Notes: generated by a model from the sequence alone, not told the origin. A DNA stretch of 64,000 bases from Nothopassalora personata (GCA_033816765.1 CM066290.1:1488001-1552000), one strand, 5' to 3'; positions 1-11,420 are shown, numbered from the stretch's first letter. Translations and numbers: made by a program.

Positions 1-516
1 ACACGTAAGGTAATCGAAGATATATAATAAAAGTTATCTTAATAGCGATAATATATAAGAAAAATAGTACCTCTACTAAAAGAGGGGGATAAGGTCTATC
101 TCCTTATAAAAAACCTAAGAATAAGAAGATAGACTAAGAAACTAGATTACGTTAAGGTCGGACTATTTTTTATCGATAAAGTTATAGGACTAGTGAACTA
201 TCGCCTACGACTACTACCCGACGCGAAGATCTATCTAGTCTTCTATATCTCTAAGCTAGGATCCGTAGACGCTAGAACACCCTACTAGGAAAGCTTCTAT
301 TTTAAGCCGGAAGTAGAAAACAAATTCGAAGTTAAAAGAATCCTAGATAAAAAGGGTTAGCGATACCTAGTTAAATAGAAAGGATACGACGATTTAGAAA
401 ATATCTAGGAACTAAAATAAAACCTATATAACTATTAGTAGAAACTCTAGGAATACTAAAAAAGGTAGTAGGGGAAGACTAATATATACGAACATATTAG
501 TTTCCCCTACTAAAGT

Positions 517-644
517 AGCTAAGGTAGGAATCGAACCTACGACCTCCCTTCTAAACGGTAAGTATAAGGGAATATTTAAAGGTATAAGCTAAAAAGATTC
601 CTATATAATGCTAGAAAGACGCTCTACTACTAAGCTACTTAACC
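517..644 (-). tRNA. tRNA-like sequence (Ala-AGC-like, 57-nt intron), probably decayed
   Basis: Read on the minus strand, a 7-bp acceptor stem pairs GGTTAAG with CTTAGCT, allowing G-U. A D-arm (GCTTAGTAGTAGAGC) and a perfect T-arm (GTAGGTTCGATTCCTAC) follow. The anticodon stem TCTTT/AAGGG encloses loop CTAGCA..G with AGC at positions 34-36. A 57-nt insert falls exactly at the canonical 37/38 intron site. The insert contains a T5 run, which would stop Pol III, so the gene is probably inactive or RIP-damaged. The sequence lies antisense to pol, between the chromodomain and the accessory ORF, as in the two other Gypsy copies. Isotype is inferred from loop position only. Confidence 0.5.
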
Positions 645-683
645 GATTATAAGAATAAAGGGAAACTTATAAACTTATATCCC

Positions 684-1160
684 TTACGGCGCCGAGATAG
701 AGAAATCGATCGTATTATTAACAAAATTAATAGACGACTAAACCGTAGGAGATAAGCTAACGGTCGTATCCGTAGCGGGATAATTAATATCCTCGATCTC
801 TCTAGAAGCCTCTATCTTAGCCTCGAGATACTACGCCTTCTTTTACGTACGCTCCTCCGCCTAACGAAGTATAGCTTTATCCCGTATTAACCGCGCTAGG
901 ACCTTAGTAAGCTCCTTCTTATCCCTTTTAACTTTCTTTCGATATTCTTTACGAGTCTTATCGAGAGACTCCTAAGAAAGGTTTACGTATTTATAACCGC
1001 GACGAACGTACTTAGAATACCGAAGTTAAAAGTTACCCTCTATCGCGATATAAGGAAGGCCGTTTAAGAAATAATAGTTATAAGTAAGATCGACCGGACG
1101 CCCGTATTCGTTAATTTCTTTCGTAAGACGAAGACGATTCTTAGAAGAAGAAGAAGACAT
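684..1160 (-). pseudogene. Antisense accessory ORF of Gypsy copy 0 (Cys-rich, coiled-coil)
   Basis: The minus-strand frame begins MSSSSSK at 1160 and runs 159 codons to TAA at 684-686. It is interrupted only by TAG/TAA codons of the kind RIP makes from CAG/CAA. It has a serine-rich start, then a segment YSKYVRRGYKYVN in which the tyrosines sit where a cysteine cluster would have TGY codons (TGY to TAY is the expected RIP change). A Lys/Glu-rich coiled-coil-like region follows. It runs opposite to the polyprotein. Similar antisense proteins with a cysteine cluster followed by a coiled coil are common hypothetical proteins of fungi; their function is not known to me. Confidence 0.6.
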
Positions 1161-1501
1161 CGTTACCCGTATAAAAAAAGGGGATTATATAGTATCTTAT
1201 ATAAGCTTCGGGACGAAGCTAGACTAGAAGGGGGATAGTATTACGGTTCGGTCTAGACTATACAATTATAGCTAACTATTAGACGCGAATAATTATTTAT
1301 ACTATACGCAATTACTCGCTTACTAGCAACTTAGTAATCCGCGATTACTCGCTTACTAGCGACTTAGTAATCTATAAGCATAGCGATGCTATCTCCTTTA
1401 TATTTAAGAACGCTAAGAATCCCTTATAGTTTCGATACGTTTAACTTACTATTTAATATTACTATTTAGAATATACTATAACCTAACCTCTACCTTACTA
1501 C

Positions 1502-1849
1502 TGTTAGGAACCGCTGTACGTTATCACAACTCGGGCTTGGATCTTTGCAGGGATGTCTCAATCAGTTATGAAGGTAGTGGTTCCAAACAGTATATGGTGT
1601 ATACTTAAAATGAGTTGAGCACGAGGCTCCTATCTACTCGTAAAGAAGCGTCGTCTATATAGTGCCATGTCTTGGCGTGATCTGTCCTGCTCTGCCCTGA
1701 GCGAGTCTGATCAACTGATCAAGAGTGATCAGGACCGATCAGTCCTGATCGCTCTGTCACGTGACTCCCCAGGCATCCATGTCTGCAGCTTCGTCTGGTT
1801 TCCTGCTCCGTTGTCCAACCATTTGCACCGATAACACTGTTCCGTAACA
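1502..1849 (+). mobile_element. Solo LTR, 348 bp, TSD ACTAC
   Basis: The sequence runs from TGTTAGGAACC to CCGTAACA and is bounded on both sides by ACTAC (1497-1501 and 1850-1854). It matches the solo LTR at 46663-47010 over all 348 bases as far as I can read. A TATATAG box and a cluster of GATCA motifs lie inside. It shows no RIP although it sits in RIP-saturated DNA. The internal region of the parent element is not in the window. Confidence 0.92.
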
Positions 1850-2345
1850 ACTACTACTTAGTCTTTACGAGATAAGATAGCTACTACTTTATTATTCTTC
1901 CTTAACTTCTTATTAGCCCGAGAACAAACCCGATTAAGCTTAGTCTTCTAATCTTATAATATTATTAGGTTATACTAAACCTAACAATATTATATTCTTT
2001 AAAAATCGAGTGTCGCGCGCGTAGATAGTAAGTATAGGTCGTCCTAGTAGTAAGATAATACTATTATTAATTAAGATAGAAGCGCCGAACGTACGCTCTT
2101 AAATATTATATTATTTATAGTAATAGAGTAATATTATAATAGAGATATATACCCTTAAAGAGAATATTATTATCTATATATAACGCGGAAATTGTAAGTG
2201 CGAAAAGAGCCCTATTTAGTCTTAGACTCGCTATACGAATTAGCGCTCCTAGCTCTCTGATTGGCTAGATCGTACAGAACGGAGCTATACCGTGCTCAAG
2301 CGAGACTAAAAGCCAATTCCTCTAAGCTAGCTGAGGTAACCTTGC
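1850..2345. repeat. RIP-degraded tail plus end of a TIR-element family
   Basis: From about 2010 onward this AT-rich stretch matches 26540-26896, the right part of the split TIR element. Shared blocks include gtgtcgcgcg, agcgccgaacgtacgct and ttagcgctcctagc. It ends in ctgaggtaac near 2340, the inverted terminal motif of that family. Bases 1850-2010 may include the remainder of the copy 0 LTR. No gene is visible. Confidence 0.6.
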
Positions 2346-3051
2346 GAGCGCTTCAGCGATATGACATTAGATGAGCCAACAAGACGGCCTGTCCATTGCT
2401 GCGCGATAATATGCTCTCGTGGGCCAGTCTGGAGGACAAGGTGACGATGTCCGCGTTCTAGGGTCTTAAGAACACGTAGGCTCGCTGGGTAAGCAATTCC
2501 TGACAGGCGTTTAGCGTGTCTTGGCTCTTGGTTTGCAGCTACCGTCACATCTTTCTCCGTTATCGCGCCGGCCAGTGTAGTCACAGCAAATCTGCTAGGC
2601 TGTGTCGCGTGCGGGTCGATAGGAAGAGCGATTGTGAGCATTACGTGCGATCGTGACCGGTGCATTGGTGCAGCAGCAAATCGTCGGGCTTTGTTTGGCG
2701 ATACTGTAGCCTGCCCAGAGGAGGGGGTGTTGTTGCCAACAAGTGGATACCACCATTGCCATGAGAATACGCGCGCATGCTCAGATATACCGTGGTTGAC
2801 CACCTGTTGCTAACCCGTCGGCAACAACCCCCGAACATCCCTAGCCCGGAGGTGCTGGTGAGTCAAGGCTGGTCAGTCAAAGAACAGGGCAAAATTTGAT
2901 GACGGCCCGTTGCCTCTCGGCCCAAGCCATTCCCCGGCAGTGAGGGCGTGCTATCTCATCCACCTCATTCACAATCTTTGCAGCACGTTTCTTTCTCGTC
3001 TCCACACCGACCATCACACATACCTCGACGACTCAGGCCAAGGCCGCCTTT
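2346..3051. other. Intergenic, start of gene island 1
   Basis: Unique, GC-balanced DNA with only short overlapping open frames that look like chance. The last part is pyrimidine-rich and probably holds the promoter and leader of the CPS small-subunit gene. Nothing else is recognised. Confidence 0.5.
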
Positions 3052-3396
3052 ATGTTTCTCGCTTCCCTACGAACCTCTGAGGGTACGTGTCCCTGCCACT
3101 GCTGCCATTGTCCTTCCCCACCGCCCTTTCGCCGAATAGCAGGCATGGCTCGGGATCACGCAAATGGCAGAAAAGATGGCATCGGCTGTTCGATCCGTGG
3201 TCAACATCATCACGGTGGAAAACACACCCGTCAACACTCTGCGAACACCGCGTTGCACAGTCTCGCCGAGAACAGCCATCCGATTCTTTCTGCTCTGCTG
3301 CCACCCCGAGATCGATCACTACCAGTGAAAGTGGAAGAAACTGACCAACCTGTAGACTATATCGCCGACCAGATTTGGAAGAGCTTTGTGAACTGA
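3052..3396 (+). promoter_or_regulatory. Arginine attenuator peptide (AAP)-type uORF in the CPS leader
   Basis: A frame ending [13 protein letters not shown] stops at 3394-3396, 28 nt before the CPS start codon. This matches the core of the fungal arginine attenuator peptide (DY[LI]SD.[LI]W[KR]). In Neurospora arg-2 and yeast CPA1 that peptide stalls ribosomes when arginine is high. The uORF start is unresolved because there is no nearby in-frame ATG. A donor at 3083 (GTACGT) and an acceptor ending at 3325 (accag) remove 243 nt and keep frame with the ATG at 3052, giving 33 residues. A different upstream exon ending in A would create ATG across the junction (A|TG AAA GTG) and give 23 residues, the usual AAP size. 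Identity of the peptide is fairly sure; the exon structure is inference. Confidence 0.72.
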
Positions 3397-3424
3397 AGCA
3401 GGATCCATCAGCCATAACACCAAC

Positions 3425-4798
3425 ATGGCAACCACACTCCTCCGATCCTTCAAGCCTTCGGGCCTCAAGAACAACCTCAAGCCACTGTACCAGGCTCGAT
3501 ACAACGCCACAGTAGCACCCGGCCCACCACGGATGTCGAAACCACCTACCTCAGAGCGCTCCACCAAGCCATCGTACGAGCGAGCGACTTTCACAATCCG
3601 TGATGGCCCGATTCATCACGGCAAGAGCTTCGGTGCCCGGGCGAACATCAGTGGTGAAGCCGTGTTCACCACCTCACTTGTAGGATACCCCGAGTCCATG
3701 ACCGATCCATCATACCGTGGTCAGATCCTGGTCTTTACACAGCCTCTCATCGGCAACTACGGCGTGCCAAGCGCTGAGAGAGACGAATATGGTCTGCTTA
3801 AGTACTTTGAGTCGCCCCACATCCAGGCCGCTGGTATCGTGGTGGCAGATGTTGCCTTGAAGTACTCTCACTGGACCGCTGTCGAGTCTCTGGCTGAGTG
3901 GTGCGCTCGAGAGGGTGTTCCAGCCATCAGCGGCGTCGACACTCGAGCGATTGTCACATACCTGCGGGAGCAAGGTTCCTCGTTGGGCAAAATTTCCGTC
4001 GGCGAAGAGTACGACGCCGATGAGGATGAAGCATACGACGACCCAGGCAGCATCAACTTGGTGGCAAAGGTCTCGACCAAGGCTCCTTTCCACGTCCAAT
4101 CGCCAAACGGCACTGCTCACGTGGCGTTGATCGACTGCGGTGTCAAGGAGAACATCATCCGTTCTCTAGTCGGCCGCGGTGCAAGCGTTACCTGCTTGCC
4201 ATGGGACTACCCAATCCACAAGTCTGCCAACCACTTCGATGGTATCTTCATCTCGAACGGACCAGGTGACCCGACCCACTGCAAGGCTACCAGTGACAAC
4301 CTACGAAAGCTTATCAACACCAGCCAGACCCCAATCATGGGTATCTGCCTTGGCCACCAATTGCTCGCTATAGCTGCAGGCGCCAGCACCACCAAGATGA
4401 AGTACGGCAACCGTGCCCACAACATCCCAGCTCTGGACCTCAACACTGGAAAGTGCCACATCACCAGCCAGAACCACGGATACGCTGTTGATCCGACTAC
4501 TCTTCCAGCAGAGTACAAGGAATACTTCACGAACCTGAACGACGGCACCAACGAGGGCATGGTCCACAAGACTCGCCCAATCTTCAGCACACAATTTCAC
4601 CCTGAAGCCAAGGGTGGCCCACTGGACAGCAGCTACTTGTTTGACGCTTATCTCCAGAGCGTTCAACAATACAAGCAGAACCAGGACGTGCTCAAGGGCG
4701 GACGAGACAATCGACCAAGTCCACTGCTCGTCGACCTGCTCGCTAAGGAGCGCGTTGGTGTTGCACTGGACGTCGCAGGTGTCCCTGGATACTACTAG
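3425..4798 (+). CDS. CPA1: Carbamoyl-phosphate synthase, arginine-specific, small (glutaminase) subunit
   Basis: An uninterrupted 457-residue frame, close to the usual fungal length of about 450. The first 35 residues are basic and hydroxylated ([19 protein letters not shown]...), as in a mitochondrial presequence. The CPSase small-chain domain covers roughly residues 50-200. The class I glutamine amidotransferase domain follows, with nucleophile Cys308 in GICLGHQ and His392/Glu394 in QFHPEAKGG. It releases ammonia from glutamine for the large subunit in arginine synthesis. The AAP-type uORF directly upstream supports translational control by arginine and fixes this ATG as the start. The next gene converges on it 182 bp downstream. 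Confidence 0.96.
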   Translation: MATTLLRSFKPSGLKNNLKPLYQARYNATVAPGPPRMSKPPTSERSTKPSYERATFTIRDGPIHHGKSFGARANISGEAVFTTSLVGYPESMTDPSYRGQILVFTQPLIGNYGVPSAERDEYGLLKYFESPHIQAAGIVVADVALKYSHWTAVESLAEWCAREGVPAISGVDTRAIVTYLREQGSSLGKISVGEEYDADEDEAYDDPGSINLVAKVSTKAPFHVQSPNGTAHVALIDCGVKENIIRSLVGRGASVTCLPWDYPIHKSANHFDGIFISNGPGDPTHCKATSDNLRKLINTSQTPIMGICLGHQLLAIAAGASTTKMKYGNRAHNIPALDLNTGKCHITSQNHGYAVDPTTLPAEYKEYFTNLNDGTNEGMVHKTRPIFSTQFHPEAKGGPLDSSYLFDAYLQSVQQYKQNQDVLKGGRDNRPSPLLVDLLAKERVGVALDVAGVPGYY

Positions 4799-4980
4799 TT
4801 GTGTTTTACGTGACGTTGAAGAGCGATCAATGGTGTTGAAACTTCGATGACTTTTTGGCGTTTATAAGGTCTCGCGTTTAGTCTTTACAGAATGATATCT
4901 AAGATCACACACAATTGCCTCTCAGAATGCGATGCTGTCATCAAATCATGGTCTCATCAATTTACTTTGCAGGCTCTCTT

Positions 4981-6618
4981 CTACAACTTCGCCTTCCCTT
5001 CCCTCTTCATCTCCGCCTCGGCCTGATCTCTCAGAATCCGTTTCAAGATCTTCCCCGACGCATTCTTCGGTATCGTCTCCACAAACACTACACCTCCCGC
5101 CAACTTCTTATAATCCGTCAATTTCTCCTTCATCATCTTCTGGACCTCCTCCTCACTCGGTTTCTGACTCTTCACGTCCCGTCTCACAATATAACCCCGC
5201 GGGAGCTCATACCCTCGCGAATCCGGGACCCCAATCACCGCCGCATCCACAATTTCCGGATGGGAGAGTAACACTCCTTCAAGTTCGGGCGGCGCGACTT
5301 GGAACCCGCGCACTTTGATCAGTTCCTTTTTCCGGTCGACGATGTAGTACTTTTTCGACGACGGGTCTATCCAGGCGATATCGCCCGTGTGGAAGAACCC
5401 CTCGTCGTCCCAGTCCCGGCCGTTCGCCTCGGGGTTCTCAAAGTATCCTTTGATCACGGTGGGTCCTCTGACGCAAATTTCGCCGCGGACGTCGTAGGCT
5501 GTGACGTCTCGGCCGTCGTCGTCGACGAGTTTGATGTCGAGGTTGGGGAGCGGGTATCCTACGCTCCCGGTCTTGTCGTCGCTCGGGTAGGGGAATCGTG
5601 TTGCGATGCAGCTGGTCTCGGTCATGCCCCAGACTTGGGTGAAGGGCGCGTCTGCGGCGAGTAAGGCTTGCATGCGTGCTTGTGGTGCTTTGTCGAGAGG
5701 GGCGGCGCCGATGTTTCCGATTTTCGCGGAGCGGAGGCTGTATTTTTCGCGGAAGGGGGAGTTGATTGCCATGACGGCGATGGGGGGCACTGCGGCGAGG
5801 TCGGTGATTTGGTACTTTTCGTGGACCCAGAACCATTTTTCGAGGTCGAAGGTGGGGAGGACGTAGGCTTTGTCACCCATGCGGAGGGGCGTGCAGAAGG
5901 CGGAGGGCGCGGTGGCGGCGTGGAACATGGGAAGTGCGAGGCAGCGGCGCGCTTTCCAAGGGCGCAGGTTGGTTTCGTAGACGAGGGTGTGTTGGGCGGT
6001 GAGGTTTAGGTGCGAGAGCTCGGCGGCTTTGGGGAGGCCTGTTGTGCCAGAGCTGTAGAGTCGAGCGGCGCCGCGTTCGTAGGCAGTCTGGTAGTCGTCA
6101 AACTTCTCCCAGTCTGCTTCGCCGTGGGTGAGGAGGTCTTGCCATTGGAGGAAGCCGGGTGGGGCTTGCTCGCCGCTGGGGTTGAAGATGATGATGTTTC
6201 TCTTGGGGATACCGTTTTGTTCGGCCGCGTTTAGGATGTTTTTGTAGAGACCTGGTTGGACGAGGATATACTTCACGCGGGCGATTTTAGTGGTATGGGC
6301 GAGCTCGTATTCTGTGTAGGCGGGATTTGTGCCTGCATAGACGCCTCCAGCTGCCAGTACTCCGAGAAAGAAGATAGGGTAGTAGATGTCGTTGTGGCTG
6401 TGTATGGATATACATTCGCCTTGCTTCAGTCCCAGTGCTTTGAAGCCTGCTGCGAGTTGTCGTACAATCTTCTTGGCTTGTCGTGCTGAGACTGATCTTT
6501 CTGGACGCAAGGCATCGATGTAGATGGGCTCGTCCCAGTCGTATTTGACGTGGTCGAAGGTCCAGGAGAGGATGTCCTCGTAAGAGAGCGGGAAGTGCTC
6601 TTGTGCGAGGAAAGGCAT
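4981..6618 (-). CDS. Peroxisomal 4-coumarate-CoA ligase-like acyl-CoA synthetase
   Basis: An intronless 545-residue ANL-superfamily adenylating enzyme. Visible motifs are A3 YSSGTTGLPKA (188-198), A5 QVWGMTETS (328-336), A7 GDIAWID (412-418), A8 DRKKELIKVRGFQ (428-440) and the catalytic Lys in NASGKILKR (519-527). The protein ends in AKL, a PTS1 peroxisomal signal. It should activate a carboxylic acid to its CoA thioester. Phenylpropanoid, medium-chain and jasmonate-like acids are all possible substrates, and sequence alone does not decide. No partner gene is adjacent. The family is certain; substrate is unknown. Confidence 0.92.
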   Translation of the reverse strand: MPFLAQEHFPLSYEDILSWTFDHVKYDWDEPIYIDALRPERSVSARQAKKIVRQLAAGFKALGLKQGECISIHSHNDIYYPIFFLGVLAAGGVYAGTNPAYTEYELAHTTKIARVKYILVQPGLYKNILNAAEQNGIPKRNIIIFNPSGEQAPPGFLQWQDLLTHGEADWEKFDDYQTAYERGAARLYSSGTTGLPKAAELSHLNLTAQHTLVYETNLRPWKARRCLALPMFHAATAPSAFCTPLRMGDKAYVLPTFDLEKWFWVHEKYQITDLAAVPPIAVMAINSPFREKYSLRSAKIGNIGAAPLDKAPQARMQALLAADAPFTQVWGMTETSCIATRFPYPSDDKTGSVGYPLPNLDIKLVDDDGRDVTAYDVRGEICVRGPTVIKGYFENPEANGRDWDDEGFFHTGDIAWIDPSSKKYYIVDRKKELIKVRGFQVAPPELEGVLLSHPEIVDAAVIGVPDSRGYELPRGYIVRRDVKSQKPSEEEVQKMMKEKLTDYKKLAGGVVFVETIPKNASGKILKRILRDQAEAEMKREGKAKL

Positions 6619-7283
6619 CTTGGGTGGTGCCGGGCATACGAAGAGCTGTGATCAGACAAAAGAAGTTGTTCTACACTTATTTGGTACTTGGTACGAGTCG
6701 AATGCAACATGTCAGGTACATATCCGACCGACATCGGTCCCAGCCTGTCAGCCTTCCCTCCTTGCGATCATTAACACTTTCAGCAGCATGTGGACGACAC
6801 GATGCAAGGCCAACAGCCATACCGTCCTGTCCTCGTCTGCAGCAGCATTCATTCAGGCTGTGCGGCATGACACCCTGCGTCCAACATCATCTTGTCCGTG
6901 GCATGGTACACCATCCTTGAGGATTGCTTTCCAAGACGATAGACGCCACTTGCCATCCCCGCCGCCACATGAGCAGGAGACGAAGCTTGTGGAACACGAA
7001 CGCGCAGAGTGAAGACGCCAGCAGTAATCAATCAAGCCTGCCGTCCACGATGGGATACGCGCACACGACAGACCATACCTGTCGACCAGCTGCTACTCGT
7101 TTTCCGCAGGCACAACGCAAGTCAGGAAGTACGGCTTCGCTGAAGTGCCAGGTCGTGTAACACACCATGACCATTCAGCACGCACAGCGTCTGCGCAAGC
7201 ACCTCAGCCTCATGGCTTCTGAGGCACTACGCCCCCCAGACGAGATGCATCTTGATACAACAATAGCTTCATGCTGTGGATGC
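6619..7283. other. Intergenic between two divergent genes
   Basis: Upstream DNA of both the acyl-CoA synthetase (minus) and the membrane-protein gene (plus). Short open frames overlap on both strands with no recognisable similarity. I see no RNA gene or repeat. Confidence 0.5.
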
Positions 7284-7290
7284 TATAAAT
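7284..7290 (+). promoter_or_regulatory. TATA box of the DUF3433-type gene
   Basis: TATAAAT lies 77 nt upstream of the ATG at 7367 and is followed by a pyrimidine-rich stretch (tttccaattctcccaactc) typical of a fungal transcription start region. Confidence 0.4.
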
Positions 7291-7366
7291 TTCAGCGCTA
7301 CACGAAGGGTTGACTTGTTTCCAATTCTCCCAACTCTTTCTTTCGTGATATCACTATGCTCAGACG

Positions 7367-10300
7367 ATGGCCGATTTACGGGATGCTGGTCATGATAGTC
7401 CTGCTACCGCAGAAAGCAGAAGCGTTTCTCCACTCCATGAGACAAACTCCCTGATAGAGCCAGTCCCACGCTCTGCGCATTCCTCAACAACCTCGATCTC
7501 GCGATCGCGGGTGCTTTCTCCTCAGCACACGGGCCCAGATCCAGCAGCTCAGCAGGTCGGTCAATCTGCGAGTGTTTTGCTCCACGAACGCGATGAGGAA
7601 AAGCATTCATCTGGGACTGGGACTGCCTGGCATGGAGCTGATCTCTGGACGCCTGTTGAGCTTCAAATTATCGCAGTACTGATGTTCGCCGCCCTGTATG
7701 GATTGCTGATTGTAGCTCTCCTCGCTATGTTCATTGTGGACCGACGGAATCTAGGCCTCGCTACTCCGCGGCTCAGCTTGCACTACCTTTGGACCTATGG
7801 CCCAACACTAGGTAGGTGTACTGTGTTTTGAATGGCATTTGCTAACTTTGGCAGTCTTGTCGGTGGTCGCGACCTTCTGGGATCATATCGATTATCGAAC
7901 ACGACAGCTTATGCCATGGGCCATTCTGTGGAAGAGTGCCACTCCCGCGTCTGAGACCTTACTTCTCGACTACACCACGATGGCCGATCATCTCGTTCTT
8001 TGGCGGTCCGCAAAGGCCCGTCACTTCCCGGTCCTGATGTCGACAGCATCGACATGGCTGATCAAGCTACTGATAGTGATCTCTACTGGTCTGCTTGTCT
8101 TGCAGGTCGAACAGCAGACGCATCGTGATGTGTCAATACAAGCACTTGACAAGTTTGACCCTGCAGCATGGCGGCTGTATAGCAACCGTACAGTGCCCGC
8201 CATGTTTCCTTTTGGTATCACAGACTTAAGCATTGCCTATCCCCCAGGAACGTCAGACCGCTTTGCTATTCCCGAGTTTCATCTATCTGAAGATGGTATG
8301 ATATGAACAGCACCCCGGAAGTCAGTACGTGCTGACTTCGAAAGCAACACCAGCCAACGCCACCATCGAGACGCAGACCTACGCTTTCGAGGGCGCCCTC
8401 GAATGTGAGCATGGAAATATCACTTCGTTCGATGACACCATGACCTGCACAAATAGCGGATCGTGCTCTGATATCATGCCGGATCTTACCATAGAGATGG
8501 CATCGTGCCAGTCCGGCGAAGTGGCCTGGCCAGCAAACAGCAATGGGCAGTTTCTCTATCCCTCCCAGAACAACTTCTTCGCGATGGCGTTCACACAATC
8601 ATGCAATACATCTTTGGGCGAGTCAAGTGAACGACTCATTATTGCGACTGGTCTTCTCAATGCAAGTCCGAATCACAGCAATGAGCCGCGGCGAGCAGAC
8701 AACCTTACAGTGTGGGTTTGCAGGCCCCAGAACAGGATCACAGCTGCACAGGTAGTCGTGGCTCCTTCAGGATCTTTATTCTCAGCAGTCTATGATACAA
8801 TTACGAGCATACCCGCCACCAATCGGTACTCAATGCTCGAATGGGAACTGACAGAGAGAGTTTTGTCGTCCATCACCGACTCAGGTCACATCTTCGACCA
8901 GATATGGCAGAATACGACAAACATTCTTGCTGACCTAGATCGTACTGGCTCCAATGCCTCGGTTGGTGGCGAGTCGTACAACTGGGGACTAGATGCTTTC
9001 TTCAACGTATATGCGGCAACCATCAAGCCTGAACGGGTTGCCGATCTTCTCGATGCGGACCAAGTCTTACAGCACGCTCAATGGCTGTACAAGCTGTCAA
9101 GCGCCCAGGTAGCCAAGGAGAACCTGATGAGCTCCGGTGGTACTGACCAGCCCGGCGTATTGACAACCTACGAGCAACGCTTGCGAATGCATGACCTGTC
9201 AACATACTGGATGTTTGCCGTGCTCTCGATACTTTTACTGCTTGCCGTAGCGCTTGCCTCTGTTGCGCCTCGAGGTGTGGTCAGTGGTGATCCGGGACCA
9301 ATCCTCAACCAAGCAGCAATACTAGCAAGAAGCGATCGCCTCAGGCATCGGTTGCAGACGGCGGGCACCGACTCCGAAGCGCAGTTGAAAGCACGACTCC
9401 ACAGTCATGACTGTGCTACGGTAATCGATGCCGAGTCGCCGCCTCCATCGTTCTTCGTGCGTCTTCGTGGGTCGGACGCTACGGAACCCCTGCTGTCGGG
9501 AGAAGATGAAAATCCCGATGAGGTCCACTGGTGGCAGCCATTCTCGTTGTTGGCGTGGACCAAGGGCAGCGTCATCGTGATTCTGCTGGGGCTCGTTGTG
9601 GCTCTCGAAGTACTTCACCAGCAGTCAGAGCAACATCAAGGGCTCGCGGACGTTGGCTCTACTCCAGGCACGGGCTCTCGTTACGCATGGCGATACGTAC
9701 CCAGCACAGTCATGCTCAGCATTTCTATCATCATTGGCATGATGGCATCGGACTCAAAGGTTCTGCTTCCGTTCCACCAACTACGACACTGGCCATCAAC
9801 AGCTGCTTCGACCCTGCACACGGACGAGCGATCCAGATTTGCCATTGTGTCGTTCGTAGCCGCTATCAAGCACAAGCACCTGTCGATTGTTGCTGTCATT
9901 GCCGCTACCATTGCCGCCTTTCCTTTGACCATCGTCTCAAGCGGTCTGTACAGTGTCAAACAGTTCAATAGCACCATCCCCATCACCTATGCTATTGACA
10001 GCGTTATACATCTGCCATCCGCCGCACAGTCGAATGCTTTCGATGAAGTATCTCCGCTCGACACCAGTACTACGAGTGTTGAGGTCGCATTGCTATTCAA
10101 TCGAAATCTGACCACACCACTATGGACTTATGACGATCTGGTCTTTCCTGAGATCGCTTATGACTTGGTCGATCACGGCATCTTCGAGATGGGACCGCTG
10201 GAGTCGCAAGGCGCTAGTCTTGTGCTACAACTTCCAGCATGGCGATCTTCGCTCGAGTGTGGCCCGGTCGAACTGAGCGCCGGTGACCTGAGCTTTTACA

Positions 10301-11420
10301 ACGATGTACGCTCTTCCGTGCGGGAAATCTCTGTCGCGATCACTGTAAGTCTTACAACAGGGCGTTAGCCACGGCATGCTTCTGCTGCAGTCGCCCTCGT
10401 GGCCACGGCGCTCACAAAATGGCAGAGCGATGCTCAGCACCAGGCTCCAATCACTGATTCGTGATCTAGTATAACTCCTCACAGCCAATCTGCGCCGGAT
10501 ACTTCACTTACAGCGACCGCCATGTCGCGCCCGTGCCTACCGGCGACCCCTTCTACCTCACCTCGATGTCACACTATGTCGGGGCAGACTATCCCTACCT
10601 GGTCCACGTCTACGGCACAATGCCCGAACTCGACGAATACCGCGCCAACAAGACAGCTCCAGACATGCGCGCCATGTCCTGCTGCGCTCGCGTCGAACAA
10701 CTGCAAGTAAGGACAACCTTCGACCTGCCCTCGATGCGAATCACCCAAGTCGAGCGTGACGAAAGCACAAGCGTCGATATCCCAGGAGGCGACTCGCCCG
10801 TCAAGGCACGCGTCTTTGAGGCCCTGAAAGCTATTGTCGAGGACCTCTGGCCCAGTAATACTGCCAACTACAGCGACGTGCCAGGTTTCTTCCGCGCTGT
10901 CCTCGCTCAGAATCCGGAGTTGACTATAGACGATCTGCTCGGGAGAGAGAATGCACCGCGCCTGGCGATCGGCTTGAATAGACTGTGGAGCTCGATCTAT
11001 CCGCATCTTGCGAATCGCGTCGCGCGGTATCCACGACTTGCCAACGATACGGATGTTCCAGAGACTGTTGTTGGATCTGTCACACGGCTTGATCGCACCA
11101 GGCTCGTGCAGGATAAGGTCTCGACGCATCTGCTCTCGGCGCTTTTGGCTTTCATTGCAAGTTGTGTTGCGGTGTCGCTCTGGTCGATGAATGTACGGGA
11201 AATTGTCCCGAAGAATCCGAGTAGTTTTGCGGCTGTGGCGAGCTTTCTTGCTGGATCAAGGTTGTTGGATTTGGTTCCTGCTGGAGCTGAGTGGGATGAC
11301 AAGGACAGGACTTCTCGTGTGGGCGACTCCTTGCCGGACTCTGTGATCAGTATGGGTTGGTGGGACACTGAGGACGGGAGAAGATTTGGTATCGATGTTG
11401 GCAAGGCTGCTTGGGCTTGA
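7367..11420 (+). CDS. Large multi-pass membrane protein, DUF3433 type, four exons
   Basis: Four open stretches join through consensus introns: 7812-7854 (GTAGGT..gctaac..CAG), 8296-8344 (GTATGA..gctgac..AAG, or 9 nt longer) and 10345-10484 (GTAAGT..ACAG). Phases match at each join. Exons 7367-7811, 7855-8295, 8345-10344 and 10485-11420 encode 1273 residues. A Ser-rich N-terminus precedes a membrane span around residues 97-124. Two related halves follow. Each has a segment of the form LL.....HW.......R......F..A with hydrophobic spans, then an extracellular stretch rich in N-x-S/T sites. This is the layout of the fungal DUF3433 membrane family, whose role is not established. The last exon ends with another span (LSALLAFIASCVAVSLW). 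It lies alone, near the repeat block. Confidence 0.78.

Larger units (their letters stand above)
1..1501 (+). mobile_element. Ty3/Gypsy chromovirus 3' end (copy 0), RIP-degraded
   Basis: Bases 1-475 read on the plus strand as the end of a Gypsy polyprotein once TAG/TAA are read as former CAG/CAA. A chromodomain of the form FEV..ILD.KG..YL.KW.GYD...WE lies at about 315-460 and closely matches the chromodomains of the two copies at 13.9 and 19.6 kb. Downstream come the antisense tRNA-like sequence and accessory ORF, a polypurine stretch (agaaggggga), and a 3' LTR that starts near 1239 with TATTACGG, a RIP form of TGTTACGG. The LTR is interrupted at 1502 by a solo LTR and may continue to about 1930. 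The 5' part lies outside the window. It is clearly a Gypsy end, but the right boundary is uncertain. Confidence 0.8.

Noticed and set aside
2327..2838. 158- and 65-codon minus-strand frames
   Set aside because: Two overlapping frames with no motif or splice context, abutting a repeat edge; likely chance.
5299..6489. Several plus-strand frames inside the acyl-CoA synthetase gene
   Set aside because: Shadows of a strongly supported minus-strand gene with high GC at third positions.
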